A stretch of DNA of 64,000 nt from NCBI RefSeq assembly GCF_030445035.2, contig NC_080698.1, positions 4,161,501-4,225,500 of the forward strand. Reading direction: 5' to 3'. This document shows, piece after piece, positions 10,763-22,179 of the stretch (its first letter is position 1; each line of letters starts with the position of its first letter). The position numbers were made by a program, and so were the translations under genes. Origin of the DNA: Dasypus novemcinctus. Taxonomy: Eukaryota > Chordata > Mammalia > Cingulata > Dasypodidae. Under the pieces are notes generated by a model. It had not been told where the DNA came from. It made no database searches and saw only the letters and a list, made by a program, of their open reading frames with translations.

Positions 10763-10954
10763 GCCTCCTCTGAGGATGATGGGGACACGGCCGCTTGTGT
10801 CACGGGTGAGAGGGGACGCCCGTGCCCAGGGCTGGCACCTGCCTGTGGGCTGGGGTCTAAGACTCCAGCTGTAGGGAATGGGGAAACTGAGTCCTGGGAG
10901 TCTAGGAAGAAGAGGACTGGGGGGCCCGAGAGAGCAGGAGCCTGAGGAGGAGCA

Positions 10955-11245
10955 GGCAAGGGGGGAGCGGGCGCAACGGCCTCCGGGCTGGCTTGCCTGG
11001 CCCTCAAGAGAGGAGCCCGGGCCTGCGGAGGGGACCGCCGAGCTCGCCGCTGGCCTGCGGAGCCGGCACCGGCTCCTCCGACGCCCGCACGGACGGCAGC
11101 GCCGGGCGGGCGCCTCTCGTCCAGGAGGACACCGGGCTGGCTCCGGCGCTCTCTACAACGTCCACAGCCCCGGACGCGAGCGCAGACCTAGCCTCACAGC
11201 CGCAGACGGCCCCCGGGCCAGGGCAGGGCCGCTGTGGCTGGTGTG
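10955..11245. promoter_or_regulatory. CpG-dense segment (CpG island)
   Basis: About 35 CpGs by hand count in 290 bases, including the run CCGACGCCCGCACGGACGGC at about 11078-11097. No gene start can be tied to it. The frames across it are overlapping Ala/Arg/Pro-rich reads with no domain. Confidence 0.55.
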
Positions 11246-11292
11246 GTCCCCTGAGGTCCCTGCAGTTCTCCAAGTCCAAAGATAGGCACCTC

Positions 11293-11709
11293 CCTTTCCT
11301 TTTTTAAGATTTTTTTTTAAATTTCTCTCCCATTGCCCGCCCCCTCAGTTGTCTGCTCTCTATGTCCATTCGCTGTGTGTTCTTCTTTGTCCGCTTCTGT
11401 TGTTGTCAGTGGCCTGGGAATCTGTGTTTCCTTTTGTTGCATCATCTTGTTGTGTCATTTCTCCGTGTAGGCGGCGCCATTCCTGGGCAGGCTGCACTTT
11501 CTTTTGCGCTGGGCGGCTCTCCTTATGGGTGTACTCCTTGTGCATGGGGCTCCCCTACGCGGGGGACACCCCTGCGTGGCCCGGCACTCCTTGCGCGCAT
11601 CAGCACTGCGCATGGCCAGCTCCACACGGGTCAAGAGGCCCTGGGTTTGCACCCTGGACCCCTCATGTGGTAGGCAGACGCTCTATCAGGTGAGTCAAAC
11701 CTGCTTCCC
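11293..11709 (-). mobile_element. DAS-type SINE, long form, reverse strand
   Basis: Full-length about 417-bp copy. It runs from the reversed A-tail (TTTTTTAAGATTTTTTTTTAAA) through 'TGTCTGCTCTCTATGTCCAT', 'GGCGGCGCCATTCCTGGGCA' and 'CTTGCGCGCATCAGCACTGC' to the tRNA-like head at about 11640-11709. An 8-bp target duplication GGCACCTC lies at 11285-11292 and 11710-11717. The GC-rich body distinguishes this long subfamily from the short tRNA-plus-tail forms. It is non-coding. Confidence 0.9.
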
Positions 11710-11717
11710 GGCACCTC

Positions 11718-13539
11718 AATTTTGAAGCCCCTCCCCGGGGCGCCTCCGAGAGCTCACTCTCATCCCAGAGAACCTCCTCGGCCCGAGGAGGAGAAAAGCT
11801 GCCTCGGCCTGCCCCGCGGGGTCTCCCCTGACTTCCTCACCTGGCGCGCGGGCGTGGCTGCTTTGCTTACAGCCCGCAGGTGACCTGAGGACGCAGCCCG
11901 CAGGGGCTGCGAAAATCTGTGACTCCTCGGAGGAAGGCGCTGTCCCTGGAGGAACGCGGACAGCGGGCAAGTGACCTGGAGGCCAAGCCCCTTCACGTGC
12001 CGTCGCGACCCCCAGGAAGAGCGGGGCCTCCCGCCTTTATCAGCATCTAGAGTTTCCAGAATGCTCCGTGCAGCAAGGATCGCGCTGCCAAATGAGGTGT
12101 ATTGCCGACCCGGCGGCCTGTCTCCGGGGCCAGCTTTCCATTAGGAAGGGCTTCCCCCGCGGGTAGGCACGGCAGCCCCGCAGCCCACCCCACGGCCAGC
12201 CCACGAGGCCGCGCGCCTTCCCGGGAGGTCCCCGTTCATGGAGCTGCGCAGGAGGACGCGCGGTTGGCCCTGCTGGCGCCTTCCTCCGGCACCGCCGTCC
12301 CCTTCGCCTCTCTTCTGCTCAAGGGAGCCAAGGTGGGCCCAGCGCCTGCGGCTCCCCGTCAAAGACCCCGACCCCGGGGACCCCCCGCGAAGCCACCTGG
12401 CTTTGTCTTTACCCCCAGTGGCTCGGAGGTGGGGGACGAGGTCAGGAGAGTGGGAGGTAGTAGGAAGTCCCTGCGCGCTGGGGGGCCTGGGGTGGGCAGA
12501 AGGGGCAGCCCCGTGCGGAGCTGGTCAGGCTGGGCCCTTCCCGGGCGCCTCCAAATGCTGCTGCACAGGCACCTGCCCGCCGGCCCGGGGTGGAGGCGCC
12601 TTGCCCGAGCCCACCCTGGGGCTCCTTTCTGAGCCCCGAAGCTCGTCCATCAGCCCTCCCGTGTGCTCTCTGGCTCACGTTTCCAGGTTTGAGCTCGATT
12701 AGCACCACGAGGGCCCTGGGTGGCCTTGTCCACCTCCCTGCCTCTCTTCGGAGGGAGAAAGTGGGTCCCAGCGTGGCTGGACGCTCCTCTGGGTCCTCTG
12801 CCTCCCTGTTTCTCTGGCCTCATCCCGTAAATGGGTTCAAGGGGCTCGAAGTGTTCCCTGGAGGTCTGGCCGGGCCCCGGCAGGACCACTGCCACTTTCT
12901 TGTCCCAGGTGGAGACCGGGGACCGTTCCCATGGCAGCTGAGCCCGAAAGCCAGCCCGGGGGGGGCGGGGCGTGGGGGCGGGCCACCTGCCGGTCACCTC
13001 ACGACTGACCTTTGGGAGGGCCTGCTCTCCTCCCCGCCTCTGGCTGGTCCTGAGCCAGGCCTTCTCAGGGCGCTGCTCACGTCCTGCACGTGCACCTGCA
13101 TCTGCTGGGAGCCCCAGACCAGGCGGGGGATTTCCGGGGAGGGTGCTCAGAGCCGGCCGGTGCTGACGGGCCGGGCTGCCTCCCGATCCGAGGGGTTTCC
13201 TCCCGCAGCCGCTAGCCCGGGTTGGGGGGAGCCACCCCGGGGCTAAGAGCAGAGGCCAAGGAAGGCAAGAGTCGGCAGCGCAGGGCTGGAAGGGAGCTGG
13301 GTCGGGTGTCCAGGCAAGCCAGGAGGGGGCCCGGAAGCTGCAAGCAGGGCCCCCCCAGCGCCCCTGCACCTGAGCCAGCGGATCCCAACCCAGGCCGCGT
13401 CTTAGACGCCTCAGGTCCCACTCCCCACCCCCAGATTCTCCTCTCAGCTGACGGGGAGGCCCGACCCTAGCGCGTCATGAGACGTGACACGCACGGGATT
13501 CTAACGGGCAGCCGGGTCCTGGCCAGGGCTGCCCACGGG
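11718..13539. other. no gene seen; GC-rich unique sequence
   Basis: CpG-rich sequence with many overlapping open frames (up to about 239 codons on the minus strand). None is recognisable, and frames on opposite strands overlap extensively, which argues for composition rather than selection. Confidence 0.5.
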
Positions 13540-13652
13540 GCTCGTGAAAATGCAGAACTGGGTGAGAGCCAGCGATCTGCATCTCCCACAGTCTCCAGGT
13601 GCTGCCGAGCAGCTGGGGCTGAGCCCCCCAGCAGGCGCGAGACATAAGCAGA
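13540..13652 (+). repeat. MER5-type hAT-Charlie fragment
   Basis: 'CTCGTGAAAATGCAGAACTG' followed by 'GCGATCTGCATCTCCCACAG' and CTCCAGGTGCTGCC follows the MER5 order 'aaaatgcaaattc...gatctgcatttt...caggtgatgctg'. This is a non-autonomous DNA-transposon remnant without coding capacity. Confidence 0.5.
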
Positions 13653-15337
13653 GGAGCCGGGAAGCCGCCCGCCCCCCACAAGAAGCCAAGCCCCTGGCCC
13701 CAGGGTAGACACGGACCCTGAGACCCAGAGAGACGACGCAGCCCCTGGCCAAGTTCCACCGCCTTCCGGAGAGGCAAGGTGAGCGCAGCTGTCCCTCGTA
13801 CACGGAGGCCCCGAGCACCCCAGTCTTGGATCCAGGCGAGAGCTGCTCTCTGGGAGCGATGAGTTGGCTGGTCCCGCCATGTCCCAGCAAGGTCCTCTGG
13901 ACCCTGGGAGCACCTGGGGAGGACGTCAGCCACCTGCACTGCCCACGGCTGGACCCTTCCCAGCCCGCGCCATCTGGGCCCTGGCGGAGCAGGGGGAGGG
14001 GCAGGGGTCTCCCCGGAGGCCTGGGGTGACCATCCCTCCCTGTGACCCATAGTGGGGGGCCCAGCGACCCCGAGTCTAGGCCAGGCCTTCCGCAGGCGGC
14101 CTCGTGCTGCCAGCCTTGGGGCCTGCAGGTCCGCTGTGCCCAGAAGGCCACGCCCCCTCCCTGGGTGCCTGGTCACATGAGAGCTGGCACTCGTCCCGGT
14201 GAGTCAGCCGCAGCCACAGATAAGCTCCCTCGGTCACCCTCCAGCCAGGGTCCTCCCCAGGTGCTGGACAGGGCAGGTCCCGACCTCGGGCGCACCCAGG
14301 AGCTGGCCACACCTTGGGCTGGGCCTCCCAGCTGTGGTCCAAGGACCGGGGCGCGGGGGCTGCCCTCGCCTGCTGAGGAGCTCGGGGACCCCGCCCGCCC
14401 CCGTGGCCCCATCCGCACAGTTTTGGCCTGGTTGGCCCCGGTGCTCTCCTGCCCTTGCTTCGGCAGGGGTGATGTCGTGCCCCCAGAAGCTCACAGGCCA
14501 GAGCTGCCTTCTAAAGCTTCCAAGGGAAGAGGGTGGCGAGGGCTGGCGGCGGGGGGTCTCGGGTATGTAAACGCTGCCTGTTTTTCCCTGTAGGACTGTC
14601 AATGGCAGAGCTCTTTCCACGAGCTGCGTGCTGTCATTCCAGCTAAAAATAAGCACCTCCGTGATCCAGAGGGAGGAAAACAAACCGGAGCACCACTGAA
14701 CACTGTGCCAAGTGCGCGGCGCGGTTACCAGCGGCAGCGTGGCCCCCGCCCCACACGGGGGGCTCCTGGGGGCTCGGAGTGGGGCCAGGGCCCGCACGAG
14801 CAGCCGCGGAGACGACGCACATGCCCACGCCGCGCCCGCCTGCGCCAGCTGTCCCCCTGAAGAGGCGGCCCCTCCTGCGGGCCGGGGGTCTCCCAGCACC
14901 CAGGCTGGGCTGGCGGCGGGGTGGACCCTCAGGAGTGTCCCCAGGGCCCCGGCTTGGGGGCAGAGTGGCTCCAGGGCTGGGCTGCGGTCTTGGCAGTCTC
15001 GCTGCCTGGGAGCGGTAGCCTGTGCCTCAGTTTCCCCACCCAGAGGTTGTTATGTGGACACGGGCCCTGGGCTGTCTACGGTTGTGCGGAGGACGCTGCT
15101 CGGGGCATCAGCGAGAGCCCCCACCCAGGCTCCAGCCCGCTCTCTTCCACCCCCTGGCTCTGCCGTGCCAGCTTCGCTTCCTCTCCGGGGCCAGCAAGTG
15201 CCTCTCTGAGCCCAGGCCTGAGTCCTCCCGCCCTGACCTGCGCCCTCGCTCCTTGCCGCCCCCGCCTTAGCCGAGCCAGCTGGAGCCCCCGGCTCCGGGA
15301 TCCAGTCGTGGAGGCCGCACCAGCCTTCTGACCGCAC
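13653..15337. other. no gene seen; GC-rich unique sequence
   Basis: No supported exon and no repeat recognised. Open frames up to about 230 codons occur in several registers on both strands and look compositional. Confidence 0.5.
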
Positions 15338-15500
15338 GCCATGGCACGAGTCACGTGCCCTCTCTGTGCCTCAGTTTCCTCTTCTGTAACATGGAGGGGC
15401 AGCACCGCCTGATTAGGGTGTCGCGAGGTGCTGTGTCTGGCATGGCCTGAGTGTTAACGTAACTGTTTGCTACTTTCATTCATGGTATAATTATTGTCAT
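15338..15500 (+). repeat. MIR SINE
   Basis: 'CTCTCTGTGCCTCAGTTTCC' followed by TCTTCTGTAACATGG is the best-conserved MIR core. The 3' half is decayed, ending near ATTCATGGTATAATTATTGTC. Confidence 0.8.
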
Positions 15501-15574
15501 GGGTTTTTTCTTAGCTTCTCCAGGGAACGGCTCCTCACCTTAGCTTCTGCCTGCATGTCTGGGATGGCCTAGCT

Positions 15575-15668
15575 CACGTTCATTCATTCATTTATTCGTC
15601 GAATACAGAGTGCTGACTGTGTGCTACTCTCTGGGGACATAACGATGTGTGATAGCCGAAAGATGATG
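15575..15668 (-). repeat. L2 3'-end fragment
   Basis: 'CATTCATTCATTTATTCGTC' followed by CGAATACAGAGTGCTGACTGTGTGCTACTCTCTGGGGACATAA is the reverse of the L2 3' end (word order: ATTCATTCA repeat, 'gcgcctactatgtgccaggcactg', 'ctggggata'). Confidence 0.6.
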
Positions 15669-15824
15669 GAAACAACCAATGTCCTTTTATCCATCCCTTG
15701 GACATGCTCTTCTGGACTCCTGATTGTCTTGACCTGGGGGGACTGATGCTAGAGTGACATCTAATTAGGCATCTACCACCGGCCAAGAGTTTATATACCC
15801 ACTGCCCAGCTAGACCCTTAGGCA

Positions 15825-15965
15825 ACCCCAGGTGCCAAGTTTTGTCGCCTTCATTTCCAGCTAAGGAAACGTAACTTGCGCACATTCCTGCAGTGAACAA
15901 GTGCCAGCGCCGTGATGGAACCCAGGTCTGCTCGCCTCCTCGCCACGCCACCCCTCTGGAGGCCT
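15825..15965 (-). repeat. MIR SINE fragment
   Basis: 'CATTTCCAGCTAAGGAAACG' is the decayed 'attttacagatgaggaaactg'. 'AACTTGCGCACATTCCTGCA' and 'GATGGAACCCAGGTCTGCTC' follow in the order expected for reverse-strand MIR. Confidence 0.65.
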
Positions 15966-16689
15966 GGGGGAGGGGAGGCGCCCCGCCCTGCCCTGGAGGA
16001 CCCCCTCCCCGGGCACGGCGAGACCCGCCTGAGTTCCAGCCCGAGACGCCGGAAGCCCTTCGCAGCGTCTCCTCCCCGCCCCGTGAGGCGTTCCGCGAGC
16101 AGGAGCCGGGCGAGCAGCTCCCGGGGGCCGTGACGGTGCGTGTTTTCTTTGGAGGCGCTTCATGGAAAATATTAGCCCATGAAGGAAACAACTGTTCAGA
16201 GCTGTGAGCCAAAGAGCACAAACATTCCAGAAATCGCTGAGAGAGGAAACGGCTCACGAGGGCCCAGGTTCCAGCCATGGACTTGGGACAAAGCAAACGC
16301 CATGTCTGTTCTTGAGCCCAAAAATAGCTCTTCTGGGAGCAGGTCCCCTGGGAGAGCTCACGACAGAGGGAGCCAGGAGGATGTCACGTTTCTGAGTTTA
16401 GATGGGCTCAGACACAGAGGAAGAGCATTGCGGCCGGGCCCTGGAGCCGTCGTGTCTACTTGTACCCCGCCACGGGCGCCCCTGCTGGCACCTGAAGCCG
16501 GGGGCGGGGGGCCCCTGCCGCAGCTCCGCCCCCTGGTCCTGTCCACTCTCGGGCCACGCGCCATGAGCTGAAGGCCGCAGGTACCGGCACGGGGCAGGGG
16601 CCCCCGGAGGACAGAGAGGTCCCTGCCGGCGCTCGGCCTGCAGGGTAAACGTGCTTTTCTCGGCTCTGTGTTCTTTGCACACGGGACAA
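15966..16689. other. no gene seen
   Basis: GC-rich unique-looking sequence. No exon, repeat or RNA gene was recognised. Confidence 0.45.
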
Positions 16690-17112
16690 TCTGCTGAATA
16701 ATATTGCAAAGTGTTAAAAACATGCCTGCCCTTTGACCCAGTGGTTCCAATTTCAGGAATTTAGCTTAAGGAGAGAATCAAGGATGTGAACCGAGTCAGC
16801 CACAAGGAAGTTTGGGGCGGTGTTTTTATTTGGTTTTGGCTTTTGGGTTTGTTAATAGCAGCAAAGGATTGGAAACAAGCCAGATGGCCGACAGCAGGGG
16901 ACTGGCTACCAAATGGGGGGTAGACCACACGATGGAATGACGTACTGCCATTAAAATCACTTTGTAAAAGCGTATTTATTCGTGGGGAATGCCCAACTAG
17001 GTGATTATGCCCAGTGCCATCGATGGTACACTTTAGATGGATTGCATGGCACGAACATGTTTAGATAAAATTGATTTTTTTAAAAGTCTACTTATTTAAA
17101 AGAGTCCTGATA
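16690..17112 (+). mobile_element. L1 3'-end fragment (old L1M type)
   Basis: The order is diagnostic: TTTGACCCAGTGGTTCCAATTTCAGGAATTTAGCTTAAGGA, a decayed 'taatagcagcaaaggattgg' / 'aaacaagccagatggccgac' block, then 'GGAATGACGTACTGCCATTA' and an AT-rich end. This corresponds to the widely conserved 'gacccagcaattccac...aatagcaaaagattggaaacaa...tggaatactatgcagcc' L1 segment. Confidence 0.85.
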
Positions 17113-18589
17113 CACTGTTAGTGAAAGGAGCAGTTGTAAAATATGGCATGATTCCATTTGTGTGTGTGTATGAACGTGTGCACACACAGGCGTGCCTCTC
17201 ACTGTACGTCGCCTGTGCACGTGCTGTTTGCCTTTGCGTTGTCTCGACAAGCGCAGTGCTAGGGGCCCCCTCCCCCCCACGCCAAGGGGGCTGAAGGGCC
17301 TTTCGTCCTTCAGAAGCTGAGTGTGGCGGGGGCTGGGAGTGGGACCTCGCCGTCTCACAGAAGGCGGTGTGTCTGCGTGGTGCTCCTAGACGCCACCCAC
17401 CACCCTCCTGGGAGGAGGAGCTTAAAGCGTCGGTGGCTTTGGAAGACAGGGACAGGCCCAGCCCAGGCCCCTCTAGGCTCTGCTCCCTCGCGCTGTAGAT
17501 CTGACAAGGCCAGACCCCCTGTCCCCCACCTGCCCCGTCCACCCTGCCCCGCCTGGCTGGGTCAGAGCCCAGCACGTGGCCAGATGTGTGGCCGGTAGAA
17601 CCCTGTCCTCCGCCGTCCGTGGTAGCCGTGGTAACTGGCCTCCTGGGCTCCGTTGGCCTTTTTATCTCTTTGTTTAATTTCTCAATTGGTCCAGAGCTCG
17701 TGAGGAAGTGGGGCAAGGGGTGCTGCTCACTGGGCCCCTCGAGCCTCCCGAGTCTGGGCCCTTCTGGAGGCAAGCACCTCCACAACGGGAGAAAGGCAGC
17801 GGAATCAGCGTCAGCTCAAGGGCTGGAAGGCAGAGCTGTCTGATCCCAGGGCTTCGTCCCCGGTTGGGGAAAAGGAGCAGAAATGCAGCTCAGAGGCTTC
17901 AGCGCGCAAGGCCCAGGGCCCTGTGGGCCGGCCGTGTACGTGACCGTGAGCAGCGAGCGCGGGACCCCACCTCCGGGGATCGCTTGACCCTGCCGCACTG
18001 GAGGAAGGAGGGCCACTGCCTGCCCTGTGCAAGGAGCGAAGGGGCACGTCTCAGCCGCAGTGGTCTGACCGCCCGGGCTCGCCTCTGACCAGTGACACAG
18101 TGCGGTCACTACCGACTAGAGGGCGGTGCCCACAGGGGCCTATTCGGGGCCAGAAGGGAAGTGGACAGTGCCCGTGGAACCCCGGGGTGGGTCCTGGGCC
18201 CAGCAGGAGCTCTGCCTGCGCGCACCCCTGATGGGCTCGTGGCTCTTGTCCTTGGAACCCAGGCTCCCCTGTGCCGAGTCCCATGTGGCTTTTTATTGCC
18301 TCAGACTTAACACTCTAGAGCCAGCCTCTCCCCAGCCTGATCCCCCCCCCCCCCAGTCTTTCCCATTTGGGAAGCCTGCGCTCCCTCCCGGGACTCCTCA
18401 GGGTACCCCTGGGGCACCCTTGGCCCTTCCCTTCCACCTCACACTTGCATGGGAAATCCCAGCACAGCAAGGCTCCTCTCCTCTCCACCTCTGAGAGGTG
18501 CTCCAAGGCAGCCCTTCTCCCACCTGCATGGGTCCAGCGGCACCTTAACCTGCTCCCAGCTGCAAGTAGTCGACGCTGAGTTATTCTCT
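17113..18589. other. no gene seen; contains a C13 homopolymer
   Basis: Unique, GC-rich, with no supported exon. A run of 13 C lies at 18342-18354. TG-rich words at 17160-17190 are a degenerate short simple repeat. Confidence 0.45.
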
Positions 18590-19052
18590 GTTAATGCAGA
18601 TAGCTGTCGCTCTGCTCAAATCACTCCAAAGGGTCACATCTCAGTCACAAAAAAAGTCGAATCCTTTCCCTGGCCCTCAGGCCCTCCACGGTGGGGCCCC
18701 ATCTCCTCCCCTGCGTCCCCTGCCTCTGCCACACCGAACCCCTCGCCCCCAGGACAGAAGGCACCCTCCTGCCACAGGGCCACCTCTTGTATTCCTCTCC
18801 CCGAGGCTCAGGCCAGGCCAGTGCCTTCAGCTGCCCCTCGGCCCCTGTTCTAAAGTGCAGCCGAAACCCTTCCCTGCCAGGCTGACTCCACCCGTCTCCA
18901 GCGGCTGCACCATCAGGCTTCCTTCTTCATGGCTTAACTACCTCTTCTCCAGAGCAGGGATTTTCTCTCTCTCTGCTCTATCCCCAGCGTTCAGAAGAGT
19001 ACCTGGTATGTAATAAGCATTTAATAAATCTCTGTTGAACAAATGGATTTAA
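18590..19052 (+). mobile_element. L2 3'-end fragment
   Basis: It follows the L2 3' UTR order over some 450 bases: 'CTCAAATCACTCCAAAGGGT' (decayed 'aaaaccctccaatgg'), GAATCCTTTCCCTGGCCCTC, then GGCTTAACTACC, 'CTCCAGAGCAGGGATTTTCT', 'GCTCTATCCCCAGCGTTCAG', 'AGTACCTGGTATGTAATAAG', and ending 'CATTTAATAAATCTCTGTTG'. This is a non-coding relic. Confidence 0.75.
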
Positions 19053-19801
19053 AAGATGAGTGACAGAGGCAATTTAAACATAATTTTGGAAAAATAAAAG
19101 AAGTATGACCTTCTATGCACAAAAAATGTCATGGAGGAGCTCACACTAAGGACACACAGAAAAAACACGGCTGCATCAACACGAAAATATCCTAGAGATT
19201 TCACCAGGGCAGACCATTTGTGCTCTCCCTTTCTCTAATAAACAATATATTGTTTGTAAAATGAGGTTACAGTAGAGAAATTGTTGTTTTTTTTAAACTG
19301 GCACTTGCTGTAAATCATAAGGTACCTGGAGGCAAGGATTGTGTGCAGGCAGGTGGGTATTTTTAAGTGGCTCAGATAGGGAATTCCCATCACCCAGGAT
19401 GTCTCCGGCTGGACAGCTGGTTTCCCACTCACCCAGGTGCTCTTGATGCACGCCAGCTGGAGGAACCTCTGAATGTACGTGAGAAAGGGGTCCGGGGTAT
19501 TTGGACCAGTGCAGCTCTGAGGCTGCTGGCACCAAGAGGGGAAAACAGAGGCTCCTGGCAGTGAAGGCACCTTTGCGGCTTATCCTGGCTAGCACAGCCC
19601 CATGAGCAAACAAGCATAAAGAAGGACAAGGAGTTTGGCCAGAAGTCTGTCCTAGACTAAGCTCTTAGATGCTGAGGGGAAACTGAGAACTGCAGTAAGG
19701 AGATGCAAATGACCATGAAATCTTAGCAGCACGGGACTGCCTCTTTGGGAGGTCACTACCTTTGTTGGGAAAAAAATATCGTATTAAATGCTTGGGGTAG
19801 A
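19053..19801. other. no gene seen
   Basis: Unique-looking, moderately AT-rich. A 111-codon minus-strand frame (19570-19235) was inspected; it shows no domain and no matching splice structure, so it is not called. Confidence 0.4.
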
Positions 19802-19814
19802 AAGTAAGAACTCT

Positions 19815-20016
19815 GGGAGTGGATGTGGCTCGAGCGGTTGAGCGCCTGCTTCTCACAAGGGCAGTCCTGGGGTCAGTCCCCAGTGCCTTTAAACAAAAAC
19901 AAACAAGCAAAAAAACCAGCTCAGGGGAGCGGACGTGGCTCAGTGGTTGAGCACCAGCTTCCCACACACGAGGTCCCCGGTTCAATTTCTGGCCCCAGAA
20001 CCTTAAAAATAAAATT
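19815..20016 (+). mobile_element. dimeric DAS-type SINE
   Basis: Two tRNA-derived heads in tandem. The first starts GGGAGTGGATGTGGCTCGAG (19815), the second GGGGAGCGGACGTGGCTCAG (about 19924). Each is followed by a GGTTC/GGGTC-type B box and an A-rich linker. An imperfect target duplication AAGTAAGA(A)C(T) flanks it at 19802-19814 and 20017-20027. The tandem head architecture is known for one DAS subfamily. Confidence 0.85.
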
Positions 20017-20047
20017 AAGTAAGACCTTGAAGTTGAAGCTGCTCTGC

Positions 20048-20076
20048 TGAAAATAATAATAATAATAACAATAATG
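20048..20076. repeat. (AAT)n microsatellite
   Basis: Imperfect AAT/AAC repeat (AATAATAATAATAACAATAA) a few bases downstream of the dimeric SINE. Confidence 0.8.
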
Positions 20077-20137
20077 AGAGGGCTAAATTTTAAGAGGAAG
20101 GAGCAGGGGAGAGGCTGGATGGAGAGAGGCTGGAGAA

Positions 20138-20181
20138 GGGCAGGGCAGGGCAGGGCAGGGCAGGGCAGGGCAGGGCAGGGC
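20138..20181. repeat. (GGGCA)n minisatellite
   Basis: Nearly nine perfect copies of GGGCA in a row between GGAGAA and GGTGTG. Each unit supplies a GGG run spaced by two bases, so the plus strand could fold as a G-quadruplex. Confidence 0.95.
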
Positions 20182-20254
20182 GGTGTGGGCAGACAGAGGC
20201 CAGCCCAGGCCGGGAGGGCCTCTTCTGGGGTTGAAGCCATGCTGCTGCATAGAC

Positions 20255-20720
20255 CTGTGTTACCGGATTCTATCTAGGTTCTCGGCTATGCTGCAGAAAT
20301 GAATTTCAAGAGCACGCCGAGTGAGTTAGGCCAGGAATTTTTTCAGGTAGGGAGGGATGAGAAATGGGAGAAAGTAACAGAGCAGGGGTCCCAGGTAGAG
20401 AGGAAGGGGCTGAAAAGGGATAAAGAGAGCTGATTTACAAGCTACAATTTCCCATTATAAATTATAAGGCCCCAGGGTTACTCGTGTGGCCTCATGGCAG
20501 AGGAAATATGGTGACAGCCGCGCACAGAGGGCAGGACAGGTCCGCAGGCAAAACAGCAAGGAGAGGGAGTAAGCTCCAGCCTGGTGGTTTGCTTTGAAAC
20601 TGCTCCTTGTTCCGTCCCCTTGCTAATGGTGGGGAGGGGGCTCCAGCTGCTTGCTGTTTGGATTGATTCCCCCACCCATCAATTCCTTAGTGAGGACGCA
20701 AGGATAACGTTTCTAGAGAA
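20255..20720. mobile_element. possible LTR fragment
   Basis: The sequence resembles an endogenous retroviral LTR I associate with armadillo: 'GAATTTCAAGAGCACGCCGA', 'TACAATTTCCCATTATAAAT', 'GGCCCCAGGGTTACTCGTGT', then 'TTGCTAATGGTGGGGAGGGG'. There are no clear TG...CA ends, no primer-binding site and no retroviral frame nearby. The call rests on recalled motif order only. Confidence 0.3.
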
Positions 20721-22179
20721 CATCTGGGCTTTTCCTTGCTCCCAGGAAGAAGTCTCTGTTCTGGGGAGCAGAATCCTGGGTGGGGGTCCCCCAGCAGCCC
20801 TCTTGGGGGCTCCTGACATCCACGTGGACTCTGCCAGGTTCCAGATCCCTCTCCTCCCTACCTCACTAGCCTGTTCCACCTGGACTCACCTCGGCTCCTC
20901 CCCTCTAGCTTCGGAAATGGTTGGCATTCGCTCGTAAATATTTTGCACTAGAGGGAGTTTTGATGCATTGGCAGAAGCCGAGGCTTGCGATGACAGACTG
21001 GACACAGCACACAGAAGCTGGGGCACAAGGAGCCACAGCCTCGTCATCCGCCCAGGGTGTGCAGAAATCTTGGGGAGAACTTCGGGTTTCCAGAGGCCAC
21101 AAGCTTGGTGGCTCGAGCCAATTTTGGCTGGCTCTCCACCAGGCAGGGGCAGGGCCACTCTTCTCTGGGTGACAGCTGTTAAAATAGAGAATCTGTCACC
21201 TAGGGGAGTTAATTGGAGCAGCTGATGATTCATGAATCGGGCAGCATCCAAACCACACACGGAAGGGAGTGCCACCGAGGGGGTGGAGAGGGGAAGCTCG
21301 TGGAGGGTACGTGGAAGCAAGCTAGGAAACATCCTGCCTGGCTGGCGCTACGTTTCCATGCTGCGTGGGGGGTGTCTTACAAAGCGGGGAGCAGACAGAC
21401 GTTGATTAGTAAGGCAGGTCCTCTCTGAAAAGAGGTCTCTCCTGGACCGAAACTGGTCTCTCGCCAGATGTTGCTTATCTGCAATTCTCTAGGGTGCGCT
21501 CCATCGCTCTACAGCCTTGGAAAGCCCACACAGGGCTTGTTTTTGTCTTCCTTTGTCAGAAATGGGTCCCTTCCAGCAATGCCCAATGCAGGTGGCCATT
21601 TTATTTTACGTAACATATCCGGGAGGGAGGTATTGGTGTTTTCAGGGAAATTGCTCTTTCTCCCCCTGATCAAATTCCCTCGCTTGAATCAAAAAGCTAC
21701 AATTGCTACGGATGAAGAACAAAAAACCTGCTCACTGCCCTCTCTCTTGCGTTTCTTGGGAACAAGTCTTAATCGACGCTTTTGATTTTCTTTTTCAGCC
21801 TGTGCCACATGACCGGTCATACAGAGGCTCTGATCTTTTTTGGACAGAGGGAGGATTGTCAGCTATGAAGGAACTTGAAGAAGTCAGTACAAAGGTCTAA
21901 AACAGCGTCCAGGTTTATCCATCAGGCCCCCGTGAGTCTGCTCAGCATGGGTCAGTGCCTTGTTTGGTCCCTGGACATCAGCTGGGATTTTCTGCTGTAA
22001 ACCTTCTCCTCTTCCCAAGCTGGGCTCAGGCATGAGGTCACACCTAGCTCTGACCACATCAGAAGGGCAACATGTCCCGTCGCTCACAGGGTCGCTCCCA
22101 GGAGAGGAAGGCCAGTGGCTTCCTCCCCTCTCGGTGGTCATCACCTCCCCCCTGCCACGGAGCCTGCGAGGAGGGTCCT
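20721..22179. other. no gene seen; one acceptor-like site
   Basis: Unique-looking. At 21784-21799 a strong acceptor-like tract (GATTTTCTTTTTCAG) precedes an open stretch to about 21897 that ends in TAA, but no donor, upstream exon or recognisable protein supports a gene. Confidence 0.35.

Noticed and set aside
12590-13369. Overlapping 218- and 239-codon frames on opposite strands
   Set aside because: Mutually overlapping, Pro/Gly/Ala-rich, no family resemblance.
19235-19570. 111-codon minus-strand frame with less biased composition
   Set aside because: Looks more protein-like than most, but no domain, no acceptor or donor at plausible limits, and its 3' end runs into AT-rich non-coding sequence.
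19815-20016. tRNA-like A and B boxes suggesting tRNA genes
   Set aside because: These are SINE heads: followed by A-rich linkers and tails, flanked by target duplications, repeated about ten times in the window, and lacking a pairable acceptor stem.
21784-21900. Plus-strand acceptor followed by a short open stretch
   Set aside because: Good polypyrimidine tract but only about 35 codons to a stop and no partner exon; kept as a note only.
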